This document shows, piece after piece, positions 44,153-52,194 of a DNA stretch of 57,681 nucleotides (its first letter is position 1; every line of letters starts with the position of its first letter). The stretch is from Owenweeksia sp. (GTDB taxonomy: Bacteria > Bacteroidota > Bacteroidia > Flavobacteriales > Schleiferiaceae): contig JANQHO010000092.1 in assembly GCA_028277105.1 (NCBI GenBank), positions 1-57,681 on the forward strand. Reading direction: 5' to 3'. The translations under genes and the position numbers were made by a program. The notes beneath the pieces were generated by a model. That model had not been told where the DNA came from. It ran no database searches and saw only the letters and a list, made by a program, of their open reading frames with translations.

Positions 44153-45691
44153 ATGAGTACGACCGATCGAAAAGTGAGAGTGCGTTTCGCTCCCAGTCCT
44201 ACCGGACCTTTACACATGGGAGGCGTACGCACCGCATTGTACAATTACCTTTTTGCCAAAAAGCACGGTGGCGATTTTATCCTTCGCATTGAAGATACCG
44301 ACCAAACCCGTTATGTAAAAGGAGCTGAAGATTACATTGTAGAATCCCTGCAATGGAGTATGATGGCCCCTGACGAGGGCCCCGGCTTTGGTAGTAATTA
44401 CGGCCCTTACCGTCAATCCGAACGCAAAGGGATATATCGCGAGTATGCTGAAAAACTGGTTGAAAACGGTTATGCTTATTACGCTTTTGATACCGCTGAA
44501 GAACTGGATCACATGCGCGAACTGGCCAAACAGGCAGGTACACCCAACTGGCAGTACAACGTGGTAACGCGCAACAGCATGAAGAATTCACTGACCTTGC
44601 CCAAAACAGAGGTGGATAGCCGGATCGCCAATGGTGACCCTTACGTGATCCGGATTAAACTGCCCCGCAATGAGGAAGTGAAGTTTGAAGATATCGTTCG
44701 TGGCTGGGTGTCGGTGAATACCAATAATATGGACGATAAGGTATTGTTCAAGTCAGACGGCATGCCCACCTACCACCTTGCAAATGTGGTAGATGATAAG
44801 CTGATGGACATTACCCACGTGATACGCGGAGAAGAATGGCTGCCTTCGGCTCCCCTGCATGTTTTGCTGTACCGTTATTTGGGATGGGAAGAAAGCCGCC
44901 CGCAGTTTGCCCATTTGCCACTCCTCTTAAAACCTGACGGCAACGGCAAGCTCAGCAAAAGAGATGGCGACCGTTTGGGATTCCCGGTTTTTCCTTTGCA
45001 ATGGCAAAACCCCGAAACCGGAGAGATTTCTTCCGGCTACAAACAGCAAGGCTATTTCCCGGAAGCTTTCATCAACATGCTGGCTTTTTTGGGCTGGAAC
45101 CCCGGCACCGAACAGGAGTTGTTTACCATGCAGGAACTGATCGAGGCTTTTTCCCTGGAAAAAGTGAACAAAGCCGGAGCGCGTTACGATCACGATAAAA
45201 CCAAATGGTATAACCAACAGTATCTTCGTCTTAAAAGCGATGAGGAACTAGGCGAACTGCTCGCGGATGAGGCAGCAGGTCGTGGTATGCCTGTTGATAG
45301 GGATTATGCCATTAAGGTAGCTTCGGTAATGAAGGAGCGCGCTCATTTTATCCGGGAGATGATAGAGGAAGGAGGGTTTTTCTTTGAGGCTCCTGCAGAT
45401 TACGATGAAAAAACCCTCAACAAAAAGTGGAATGCGGAAGCTCGCCACCACGTAGAGCAATTGATCGAGCGTTTCAGTAATCTGCAATACTTTGATGCAG
45501 AACAGCTAGAAATGGCTTTTAAAGCTTATCTCACCGACAATGATCTCGGTTTCGGAAAAGTAGGTCCCGGCTTCCGGTTAGCCATTACCGGTAGAGGTAT
45601 GGGGCCTTCCATGTTTGATATCTGTGCCATCCTGGGCAAGCAAGAAACTCTGAAACGCTTGCAAGCTGCTTTGGATAAACTGCCTGCTTGA
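44153..45691 (+). CDS. gltX: glutamate-tRNA ligase
   Basis: 512 aa from the ATG at 44153 (MSTTDRKVRVRFAPSPTG); the longer frame from a TTG at 44132 overlaps the promoter box. Class I HIGH-type motif PSPTGPLHMGGVRTALYN at about 15-32 and KMSKS-type KLSKRDG at about 270. It charges tRNA-Glu. The stop overlaps the folB start by 1 bp. Confidence 0.97.
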   Translation: MSTTDRKVRVRFAPSPTGPLHMGGVRTALYNYLFAKKHGGDFILRIEDTDQTRYVKGAEDYIVESLQWSMMAPDEGPGFGSNYGPYRQSERKGIYREYAEKLVENGYAYYAFDTAEELDHMRELAKQAGTPNWQYNVVTRNSMKNSLTLPKTEVDSRIANGDPYVIRIKLPRNEEVKFEDIVRGWVSVNTNNMDDKVLFKSDGMPTYHLANVVDDKLMDITHVIRGEEWLPSAPLHVLLYRYLGWEESRPQFAHLPLLLKPDGNGKLSKRDGDRLGFPVFPLQWQNPETGEISSGYKQQGYFPEAFINMLAFLGWNPGTEQELFTMQELIEAFSLEKVNKAGARYDHDKTKWYNQQYLRLKSDEELGELLADEAAGRGMPVDRDYAIKVASVMKERAHFIREMIEEGGFFFEAPADYDEKTLNKKWNAEARHHVEQLIERFSNLQYFDAEQLEMAFKAYLTDNDLGFGKVGPGFRLAITGRGMGPSMFDICAILGKQETLKRLQAALDKLPA

Positions 45692-46047
45692 TGGATAAAA
45701 TTGTTGTAGAAGGCATCAAGCTGTTTGGTTACCACGGTTGCCTGGACGAAGAAGGAAAAATAGGAACGGATTACCGTATCAATGTTACAGTATGGGGCGA
45801 TCTTTCAAAAGCGGCTCTAAGCGATAAGCTGAAGCATACCATGGATTACGTTATTATCAACCGCATTGTAAAAGAGGAAATGGCCATCCGTTCCAAGCTG
45901 ATCGAGCATGTGGCCAACCGTATACTAGACCGTTTGTTAAACGAAATTCCTCCCTTACAAAAAGCGGAGGTTAAACTCTCTAAATTGTATCCCCCCATAA
46001 ACGGAGATGTAGAAAGTGTAAGCGTGGTACTGAAAAAGAAAAGGTAG
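45691..46047 (+). CDS. folB: dihydroneopterin aldolase
   Basis: 118 aa. Typical start DKIVVEGIKLFGYHGCLDEEGKIGTDYRINV. The catalytic lysine region is near the C-terminus, VKLSKLYPPINGDVESVSV. It acts in folate synthesis by cleaving 7,8-dihydroneopterin. The ATG at 45691 shares one base with the gltX stop, so the two are cotranscribed. Confidence 0.93.
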   Translation: MDKIVVEGIKLFGYHGCLDEEGKIGTDYRINVTVWGDLSKAALSDKLKHTMDYVIINRIVKEEMAIRSKLIEHVANRILDRLLNEIPPLQKAEVKLSKLYPPINGDVESVSVVLKKKR

Positions 46048-46058
46048 GAAGATTATTA

Positions 46059-46066
46059 TATCTTTG
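46059..46066 (+). promoter_or_regulatory. TAnnTTTG -7 box before tRNA-Cys
   Basis: TATCTTTG, a perfect consensus match, 14 bp before the tRNA 5' end, a distance fitting a tRNA start close to the transcript start. No good -33 box. Confidence 0.5.
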
Positions 46067-46080
46067 CATTCCTTTAAAAA

Positions 46081-46151
46081 GGTCTCGTGGCCGAGTGGCT
46101 AGGCAGTGGTCTGCAAAACCATCTACAGCGGTTCGAATCCGCTCGAGACCT
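46081..46151 (+). tRNA. tRNA-Cys (GCA)
   Basis: Acceptor GGTCTCG (46081-46087) with CGAGACC (46144-46150), discriminator T. Anticodon GCA at 46113-46115 in loop CTGCAAA, with stem GTGGT/ACCAT. T loop TTCGAAT. CCA not encoded. Intact. Confidence 0.97.
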
Positions 46152-46153
46152 CT

Positions 46154-46184
46154 AAAAAAGCCTTACAAATTGTAGGGCTTTTTT
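46154..46184 (+). terminator. rho-independent terminator of tRNA-Cys
   Basis: AAAAAAGCC and GGCTTTTTT, with an inner TACAA/TTGTA pair, form a long stem with T-run, starting 3 bp after the tRNA. Confidence 0.9.
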
Positions 46185-46244
46185 GTTTGATTGCTTTAAT
46201 CCAATCCCTCCTTTTATTTATTTTGTAACAACCAACTGTTCACC

Positions 46245-47063
46245 ATGGATTACATCAAAAGGGAAGGCAATTGGATCCCTAAATTGGGCTTCGGAACCTT
46301 TAACCTCACCGGCCGGGACGTATTAGGAGCCCTGGAATTTGCCCTGGATGTGGGCTATCGCCATATTGACACGGCCCAGATGTACGAAAATGAGGACGAG
46401 ATCGGCAAAGTACTCGCTAAAACTTCTGTTTCGCGCGATCGTCTTTTTATCACCACCAAGGTATGGTGGACTAACCTCTCCAAAAAAGACTTTTTGCCTT
46501 CGGTGGAAGACAGTCTGCGCAAGCTCAAACAGGATTACGTAGACCTTCTGCTGATCCACTGGCCTAATAAAGACATTCCTCTGGAAGAATCGCTGGAGCA
46601 ACTGGAAAAGGCCAAATTAAAAGGTTATGCCAAGCTGATAGGGGTGAGCAATTTCAATGTAGAGTTACTGGAAAGGGTAGAGAAATTCGGTACGCCCATT
46701 GCCTGCAACCAGTTTGAATACCACGCCCTGCTTAACCAGGATAAACTGATCCAGAAAACCCGCTCTTTGAGCGCTTTTGTTACCGCTTACAGCCCCATTG
46801 CCCGCGGGCAGGTCGGTGATGAGGAAGTGCTAAAAAAAATCTCCTTGCGCTACCGCGTTTCTGCTACACAGGTTGCACTGCGCTGGCTGGTACAACAAGA
46901 AGATGTAGTGGCTATTCCAAAATCCCGCCAATTAGTACGCATCAAGCAAAACTTTGACGTTTTTAATTTCTCCTTGACAGAAGAAGAAATGCAGCAGATA
47001 TCGGCCCTGCGGCAGAAAAACCTGCGCCTCATCGATCCTGAATTTGCACCTAGCTGGGACTGA
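46245..47063 (+). CDS. aldo/keto reductase
   Basis: 272 aa TIM-barrel NADPH-dependent oxidoreductase. The catalytic tetrad is visible: Asp in GYRHIDTAQ, Tyr in MYENEDEIG, Lys in FITTKVWW, His in LLIHWPN. The NADPH-binding end IPKSRQLVRIKQNF is typical. Close to the 2,5-diketo-gluconate reductase type; real substrate unknown. The stop shares one base with the following start. Confidence 0.92.
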   Translation: MDYIKREGNWIPKLGFGTFNLTGRDVLGALEFALDVGYRHIDTAQMYENEDEIGKVLAKTSVSRDRLFITTKVWWTNLSKKDFLPSVEDSLRKLKQDYVDLLLIHWPNKDIPLEESLEQLEKAKLKGYAKLIGVSNFNVELLERVEKFGTPIACNQFEYHALLNQDKLIQKTRSLSAFVTAYSPIARGQVGDEEVLKKISLRYRVSATQVALRWLVQQEDVVAIPKSRQLVRIKQNFDVFNFSLTEEEMQQISALRQKNLRLIDPEFAPSWD

Positions 47064-47662
47064 TGGCTAAAATTTCCCTTGACTATTATCGTCAGCAGAA
47101 CGTGGTGCACCTGGCCAAAGATCTTCTAGGGAAATATCTGTTTACCCGAATTGATGGTCAACTGACCAGCGGTATGATCGTGGAGACAGAGGCTTACAAC
47201 GGCCGCACCGATGCGGCTTGTCACGCTCACGCCTATAAGCGCACTGCCCGTACTTCTATCATGTATGAAGCAGGGGGCCTAGCTTACGTTTACCTCTGTT
47301 ATGGCATACACCACCTCTTTAATATTGTCACAAATCAGGAAGAATATGCCGATGCGGTTTTGATCAGGGCAGTAGAACCCGTAGACGGCCTTGACATTAT
47401 GTTGGCCCGAAGAGGTAAGAGCAAGCCGGATAATCGCCTGACAGCCGGCCCGGGCAGCTTGTCTAAAGCCCTGGGCATTAACCGCTCCTTTTACGGAGAA
47501 TCTTTAGATGGGAATACCATCTGGCTGGAAGACCGCAACATCCGCTTTTCAAAGGGCGAAATAGTAGAGACTACCCGTATAGGGGTAGACTATGCGGGAG
47601 ATGATGCTTTCTTGCCCTGGCGCTTTTATGTGAAAGACAATCCTTACATCAGCAAAAAGTGA
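47063..47662 (+). CDS. DNA-3-methyladenine glycosylase (AAG/Mpg type)
   Basis: 199 aa. The catalytic stretch VETEAYNG is at about 40-47, the DNA-intercalating region includes KRTARTSIMYEAGGLAYVYLCYG, and RLTAGPGSLSKALGI is a family signature. It removes alkylated purines from DNA. It overlaps the aldo/keto reductase gene by 1 bp. Confidence 0.95.
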   Translation: MAKISLDYYRQQNVVHLAKDLLGKYLFTRIDGQLTSGMIVETEAYNGRTDAACHAHAYKRTARTSIMYEAGGLAYVYLCYGIHHLFNIVTNQEEYADAVLIRAVEPVDGLDIMLARRGKSKPDNRLTAGPGSLSKALGINRSFYGESLDGNTIWLEDRNIRFSKGEIVETTRIGVDYAGDDAFLPWRFYVKDNPYISKK

Positions 47663-47741
47663 AATAGCGACTGGCTGTAAGGGCTTTATGACTTATATTT
47701 GCTCCTCTATTTTTAATTGGTCTAAATAAGGAGATTGATAT

Positions 47742-49643
47742 ATGAAGTTTCGTGGAGTACTGATATTATTGCTGGTTTTTGTCGCTATTTCCTTGAAGGG
47801 AAAAGAACAGGATAAAGCCCGGATGATGGTTCATCTTTTGGATTACATCGCAGTGGATTACTCTATGGCGGTACAAAACGGTGAGGTGATCAATCAGGCT
47901 GAGTTTGAAGAAATGAAGGAGTTCGGCCGTACCATCAGCCAACTCAGCAATCAGACATCAGCCAACCTGCAAAGCGACATTATTCTCTTACAAAAGCTGA
48001 TCTCCGAAAAAGCCGGTCACGATAAAATTTCCAGCGTTGCCGGAGGTATTAAACAACAGATCATCAGTGATTTTTCCCTGGAAGTAGCTCCTAAGCGCTG
48101 GCCATCCCTTAAAAACGGCAAGGCTTTGTTTGCCCTGCACTGTGCTTCCTGCCACGGGCCCCAGGGGAAGGGGAACGGAGCTTTGGCAGCGGGCTTAGAT
48201 CCCAAACCTACTGATTTTCACGCTGAAGATAAAGCCAACGGACTTTCTCCTTTTCAGGCTTATAACACCATCCGTTTGGGGGTGGAAAATACCGGTATGC
48301 GGGCTTTTAACGAACTGAATGATGACGAGGTGTGGGATCTGGCTTTTTATCTGCTCAGCCTTTCGCAGAACAACGGAATAGAAGTAGAGGATGTAGCGGA
48401 GAAGCTGGACAAGGAGATTAGCCTGGAAAAACTAGCCTCGCTGGACAATGATGAGCTACGGGCTTACCTCGCAACGGATGACGAAAGGATCATTGCTGCT
48501 TTGCGTCTGCATCCCAAAGAACTATCGGAAATAAGTCAGGATGATTATCTGGATAAAGCGGAGAAGCTAATTGTTGCTTCCATAGCGGCTTATGAAAAAG
48601 GAGAGCATGACGAGGCCCGTAATCTGGCCCTCACAGCTTACCTGGAAGGAGTAGAACCCGTAGAAATACAATTAAGAGCCAACGATGCTTCCTTTGCGGT
48701 TGATCTGGAATCGCAACTGGCCATTATGCGCAGCGCCATTGAAAGTAAAGCTCCTGTAGAAAAAGTACAGGCCGAGGGGCAAAGATCCATCACCCTTATC
48801 CAACAGGCCCGTCAAATCATTTCCGAAAGATCATTTACCGGTTGGTTATCTTTTCTTTTGTCTTTCTCCATTATTCTCAGGGAAGGTTTGGAAGCCTTTT
48901 TAGTGATCATCACCATATTGGGTATTGTCCGTGCCCTTAAGCTACCCCATGCTTCCCGTTGGATACATGCTGGCTGGATAGCCGCCATTGCCAGTGGATT
49001 TATCCTGTGGCTGGCAGCCGATAAGCTCTTTACTTTCACCGGAGCCCAAAGAGAACTTATGGAAGGCTTAGTGGCGCTTTTTGCCGTAGGAGTGCTGCTC
49101 TATGTCGGTTTTTGGATGCACAGCAAATCAGAGGCTGGCAAATGGCAGGCTTATGTAAAAGGCAAGATCCAGAACCTGGCCAAAAAAGAGAATATGCTCG
49201 GTTTGGCCTTCCTTTCCTTCCTGGTGGTTTTCCGCGAAGCTTTTGAATCGGTACTTTTCCTTTCTGCCCTAAGCATGGAGGTAGGTGAATCCCACCAGGC
49301 GGCTTTTGGCGGGGGAATTGTTTTTGCCTTCGCCCTGCTGGCCGTGATCTCGGTTATGCTACTCAAGTATTCCAAAAAACTGCCTATTGCTAAACTGTTT
49401 AAATACTCCGCTATTGTTATTTCTTTTCTGGCGGTGATCTTAACGGGAAAAGGTATACACGCCCTACAGGAAGCGGGTAATATCAGCATTTCCATAATGC
49501 CGGTCAATTTGCGCCTGAGTTTCATTGGTTTATACCCTACCTGGGAAAGTTTCCTCGCCCAGTTGGGTATACTAGCTTTGATCATTTTCCTTTGGAATGT
49601 GGGCAACCGGCAGAAAGCTCCGGTTAAAACGGTGAAGGCCTGA
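47742..49643 (+). CDS. FTR1-family iron permease with a cytochrome c domain
   Basis: 633 aa. A signal peptide (about 1-20), a helical region, then a c-type haem motif CASCH at about 132-136 with GMRAFNELNDDEVWDLAFYLLSL as the distal part. After a helical spacer, the FTR1 domain with about seven membrane helices (365-625) carries both iron-binding motifs, REGLEAF (about 380) and REAFESV (about 499). It probably couples iron oxidation state to uptake across the inner membrane. Confidence 0.92.
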   Translation: MKFRGVLILLLVFVAISLKGKEQDKARMMVHLLDYIAVDYSMAVQNGEVINQAEFEEMKEFGRTISQLSNQTSANLQSDIILLQKLISEKAGHDKISSVAGGIKQQIISDFSLEVAPKRWPSLKNGKALFALHCASCHGPQGKGNGALAAGLDPKPTDFHAEDKANGLSPFQAYNTIRLGVENTGMRAFNELNDDEVWDLAFYLLSLSQNNGIEVEDVAEKLDKEISLEKLASLDNDELRAYLATDDERIIAALRLHPKELSEISQDDYLDKAEKLIVASIAAYEKGEHDEARNLALTAYLEGVEPVEIQLRANDASFAVDLESQLAIMRSAIESKAPVEKVQAEGQRSITLIQQARQIISERSFTGWLSFLLSFSIILREGLEAFLVIITILGIVRALKLPHASRWIHAGWIAAIASGFILWLAADKLFTFTGAQRELMEGLVALFAVGVLLYVGFWMHSKSEAGKWQAYVKGKIQNLAKKENMLGLAFLSFLVVFREAFESVLFLSALSMEVGESHQAAFGGGIVFAFALLAVISVMLLKYSKKLPIAKLFKYSAIVISFLAVILTGKGIHALQEAGNISISIMPVNLRLSFIGLYPTWESFLAQLGILALIIFLWNVGNRQKAPVKTVKA

Positions 49644-49658
49644 CTTAATCAAAGAATT

Positions 49659-49743
49659 CATGCCGGAATTTTTGCAAGAAAACACCCGGCATGGTCGTTA
49701 AAGAGAGTTATCGTGGCCATAGACCTATCTACCGAACAGGTAG
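49659..49743. repeat. intergenic structured repeat, copy 2
   Basis: Same order of parts as 6072-6161: hairpin CATGCCGG/CCGGCATG (49659-49693), ATCGTGGCCAT (49710-49720), GACC, second hairpin CTACC/GGTAG (49729-49743). The arms of hairpin 2 differ in sequence but keep pairing. Confidence 0.5.
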
Positions 49744-49804
49744 AGCCGTGACCCTACAATGAGATACCGGGCCTGCGCCCACAATGATCTGAATTAATAA
49801 CCAT

Positions 49805-49846
49805 CCTTCGATACAGTTTTGCTGACGCAAAACCACTCGGGATGAC
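49805..49846. repeat. palindromic intergenic repeat, short form
   Basis: CCTTCGATAC, a perfect hairpin GTTTTGC-TGAC-GCAAAAC (49816-49833), then CACTCGGGATGAC. This parallels the left half of the repeat at 22826 (CTTCGATAC, hairpin, CACTCGG), with a different hairpin sequence. Confidence 0.55.
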
Positions 49847-49918
49847 TGATAAATACAGCATGGCCTACTTAACTCTGACTGTTCCTATTCATCAAATTAA
49901 TCCGTTTAACTTCGCAGC

Positions 49919-50539
49919 ATGACCAAGGCAAAAAAATACTGGAAACAGGCTCTGTATCTGGCTTGGTTTACCATTTTGTATAACCTTACAGAGGCTATCG
50001 CCTCCATCTTTTTTGGTTTTGAACAGGAGTCCTATACTCTGGCTGGTTTTGGAGCCGATAGTTTGGTAGAAACTATTTCCGCTACAGGAATTCTGCTATT
50101 GATAAGGAGAAAAGGAAAAGGCCAGCGACAGCAGGGAGAAATAACGGCTCTACGCATTACGGGAATTTCTTTTTACCTGCTCGCAACTATCTTAATAGCT
50201 TCTGCCGTCTATTCCGTAGCTGTTGGCCTGAAACCCGAAGAAGGCACGGCAGGTATCATTATCAGCCTGATATCGATAACCTTTATGTGGATACTGATCC
50301 GTTGGAAAACCAATCTGGGCAAAAAACTCAACTCCTCAGCCATGATAGCTGACGCCAGGTGTAATCTCGTTTGCCTGTATATGTCGCTCATTCTTTTAGC
50401 CAGCAGTGGATTATACGAGCTTACCCTTTGGCCCTATTGGGATGCCCTGGGTTTAGCCGGGCTGGCATGGTTTTCTATTGCGGAAGGTCGGGAGTCTATT
50501 GAAAAAGCCAACAATCCGGAACTGGATTGCCATTGTTGA
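49919..50539 (+). CDS. cation-efflux-like membrane transporter
   Basis: 206 aa with five or six membrane helices. The N-terminal half (LYNLTEAIASIFFGFEQESYTLAGFGADSLVETISATGILL) carries Asp and Glu residues in helices, and SAMIADARCNLVCLYMSL repeats the pattern in the second half, similar to cation diffusion facilitators but without the cytosolic domain. A C-terminal ELDCHC could bind metal. Substrate unknown. Confidence 0.75.
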   Translation: MTKAKKYWKQALYLAWFTILYNLTEAIASIFFGFEQESYTLAGFGADSLVETISATGILLLIRRKGKGQRQQGEITALRITGISFYLLATILIASAVYSVAVGLKPEEGTAGIIISLISITFMWILIRWKTNLGKKLNSSAMIADARCNLVCLYMSLILLASSGLYELTLWPYWDALGLAGLAWFSIAEGRESIEKANNPELDCHC

Positions 50540-50557
50540 AACCCTTATAACAAAACC

Positions 50558-52150
50558 ATGAAAAAGCTATTTGCCATTATTTTAGTCTTCACCTCACTGC
50601 TAACAGCTGTTGCCCAGCAGAAAGTAGAAACCACAATCCAAAAAGTAACGCTGTTCCGGCAAGGAGCACAGGTTAGCCGTAGCGGAAACCTCAGTTTACC
50701 TGCCGGTAATTCTACCGTTATTTTTCCTTACCTCTCTCAGTTGATGGACCCCAATTCAATCTCCCTAAGCGGAAAAGGTAAGCTCACCATTCTTTCTATT
50801 TCTCACAAAAACGATTTCCTCACGGATGAAGATAAAAGCGAGCTGATACAAGCTCTGGAGAAAAAACTGGAAAAACTGGAAATGAATATCCGCAAGTTAA
50901 AAGCGAAGGAAGATGCCCTGAAGAGAGAAAAAGACATGATCATAGCCAATCAAAGCATCGGTGGGCAAAATAGCGGGGTAAGCTTACAACAATTACAACA
51001 GACCGCTGCCTTCTTTCGCAGCAAGATAGAGGAGATTAACGTAACGACCGAAGAAGTAAGGGTTGATATCCAGAAAACGGCCGCGGAAAAGCAAAAGGTA
51101 GAACAACAATTACAACAGGAACGCCAGGCCTTTGCTCAAAAAACCGGACAAGTCATCGTACAGGTAGAAGCCATAGCTCCTACCAATGCTTCTTTCGAGC
51201 TGAGCTACCTGGTGGGTTCTGCTTACTGGAACAGTAAATATGATGCCCGGGTAAAAGACCTCAGCAGCCCCGTTACCCTCGTTCAAAAAGCGCAAATTAT
51301 CCAACAAACCGGAGAAGACTGGACGAATGTAGAATTAGTATTGAGTACAGGGCAGCCCAATGCGGGCGGTCAGGTTCCCTATATGAATATTCAGTACGTA
51401 GATTTCTATGCCCCTGTTGCATTATACGGATCGCAGAGTCCACAAAAAGCCTCCGTCCGCAATGCAGATACCAGAGCCGGAGGCAGGGCAGAAGCCGATG
51501 AGGTCAATATTACCTATCCCAGCTTCCAGGTCAATGAAAACCTCACCCAGCAAGAATTCAGTATTGACCGCAAACAAACGATAAAAAGCTCCTCCCAGCC
51601 GGCTACCGTGGTGCTGCGGGAACTGACCTTGCCCGCTAAATATGAATACCACGCCAAACCCCGTTTGGACAATAATGCCTTTCTCGTTGCCAAAGTTTAC
51701 GACTGGGAGCAATACGACCTGATGAACGGAGAGATATCGCTTTACAACGGTTCTACCTACGTGGGTAAATCACAGCTCAATGCCCAAAATCCGGATGATA
51801 CCCTGCAACTTTCCCTCGGCCGTGACCAGGGTATTGTACTGAAAAGAACCCGGGTGAAGAACAAGCAAGAGAAAAATTTCTTCGGTAATAAACGAACTGA
51901 CCTTTACACCTGGAAAATTGAAGTACGCAATACCAAAAAAAGCGCGGTTAAACTGATGCTGAAAGACCAGGTCCCGGTATCGCGCAACGAAGAGATCGAA
52001 GTAAGCGTAAAAGGTATTGGCGGGGGGAGCCTGGACGAAAAAACCGGTATTATCCGCTGGAATTTTGACCTGGCCCCGGGAGCTAAAAAAGAAATGGAGA
52101 TCAGCTATGAGGTAAAGTACCCGAAAGATAGAAACGTGCATTTGTTTTAG
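50558..52150 (+). CDS. MuiA-family (DUF4140/DUF4139) protein
   Basis: 530 aa. A signal peptide (1-19) is followed by the N-terminal DUF4140 domain (VETTIQKVTLFRQGAQVSRSGNLSLPAG, about 22-110), a coiled coil (about 95-200) and the C-terminal DUF4139 domain (about 215-530; ending WNFDLAPGAKKEMEISYEVKYPKDRNV). MuiA proteins are linked to mucoidy suppression in other bacteria; role here unknown. A second family member starts 44 bp downstream. Confidence 0.88.
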   Translation: MKKLFAIILVFTSLLTAVAQQKVETTIQKVTLFRQGAQVSRSGNLSLPAGNSTVIFPYLSQLMDPNSISLSGKGKLTILSISHKNDFLTDEDKSELIQALEKKLEKLEMNIRKLKAKEDALKREKDMIIANQSIGGQNSGVSLQQLQQTAAFFRSKIEEINVTTEEVRVDIQKTAAEKQKVEQQLQQERQAFAQKTGQVIVQVEAIAPTNASFELSYLVGSAYWNSKYDARVKDLSSPVTLVQKAQIIQQTGEDWTNVELVLSTGQPNAGGQVPYMNIQYVDFYAPVALYGSQSPQKASVRNADTRAGGRAEADEVNITYPSFQVNENLTQQEFSIDRKQTIKSSSQPATVVLRELTLPAKYEYHAKPRLDNNAFLVAKVYDWEQYDLMNGEISLYNGSTYVGKSQLNAQNPDDTLQLSLGRDQGIVLKRTRVKNKQEKNFFGNKRTDLYTWKIEVRNTKKSAVKLMLKDQVPVSRNEEIEVSVKGIGGGSLDEKTGIIRWNFDLAPGAKKEMEISYEVKYPKDRNVHLF

Positions 52151-52194
52151 GCAACGGTTTTTGTTTTTTCCCTTCTATATCTAAAACGCTGCTT

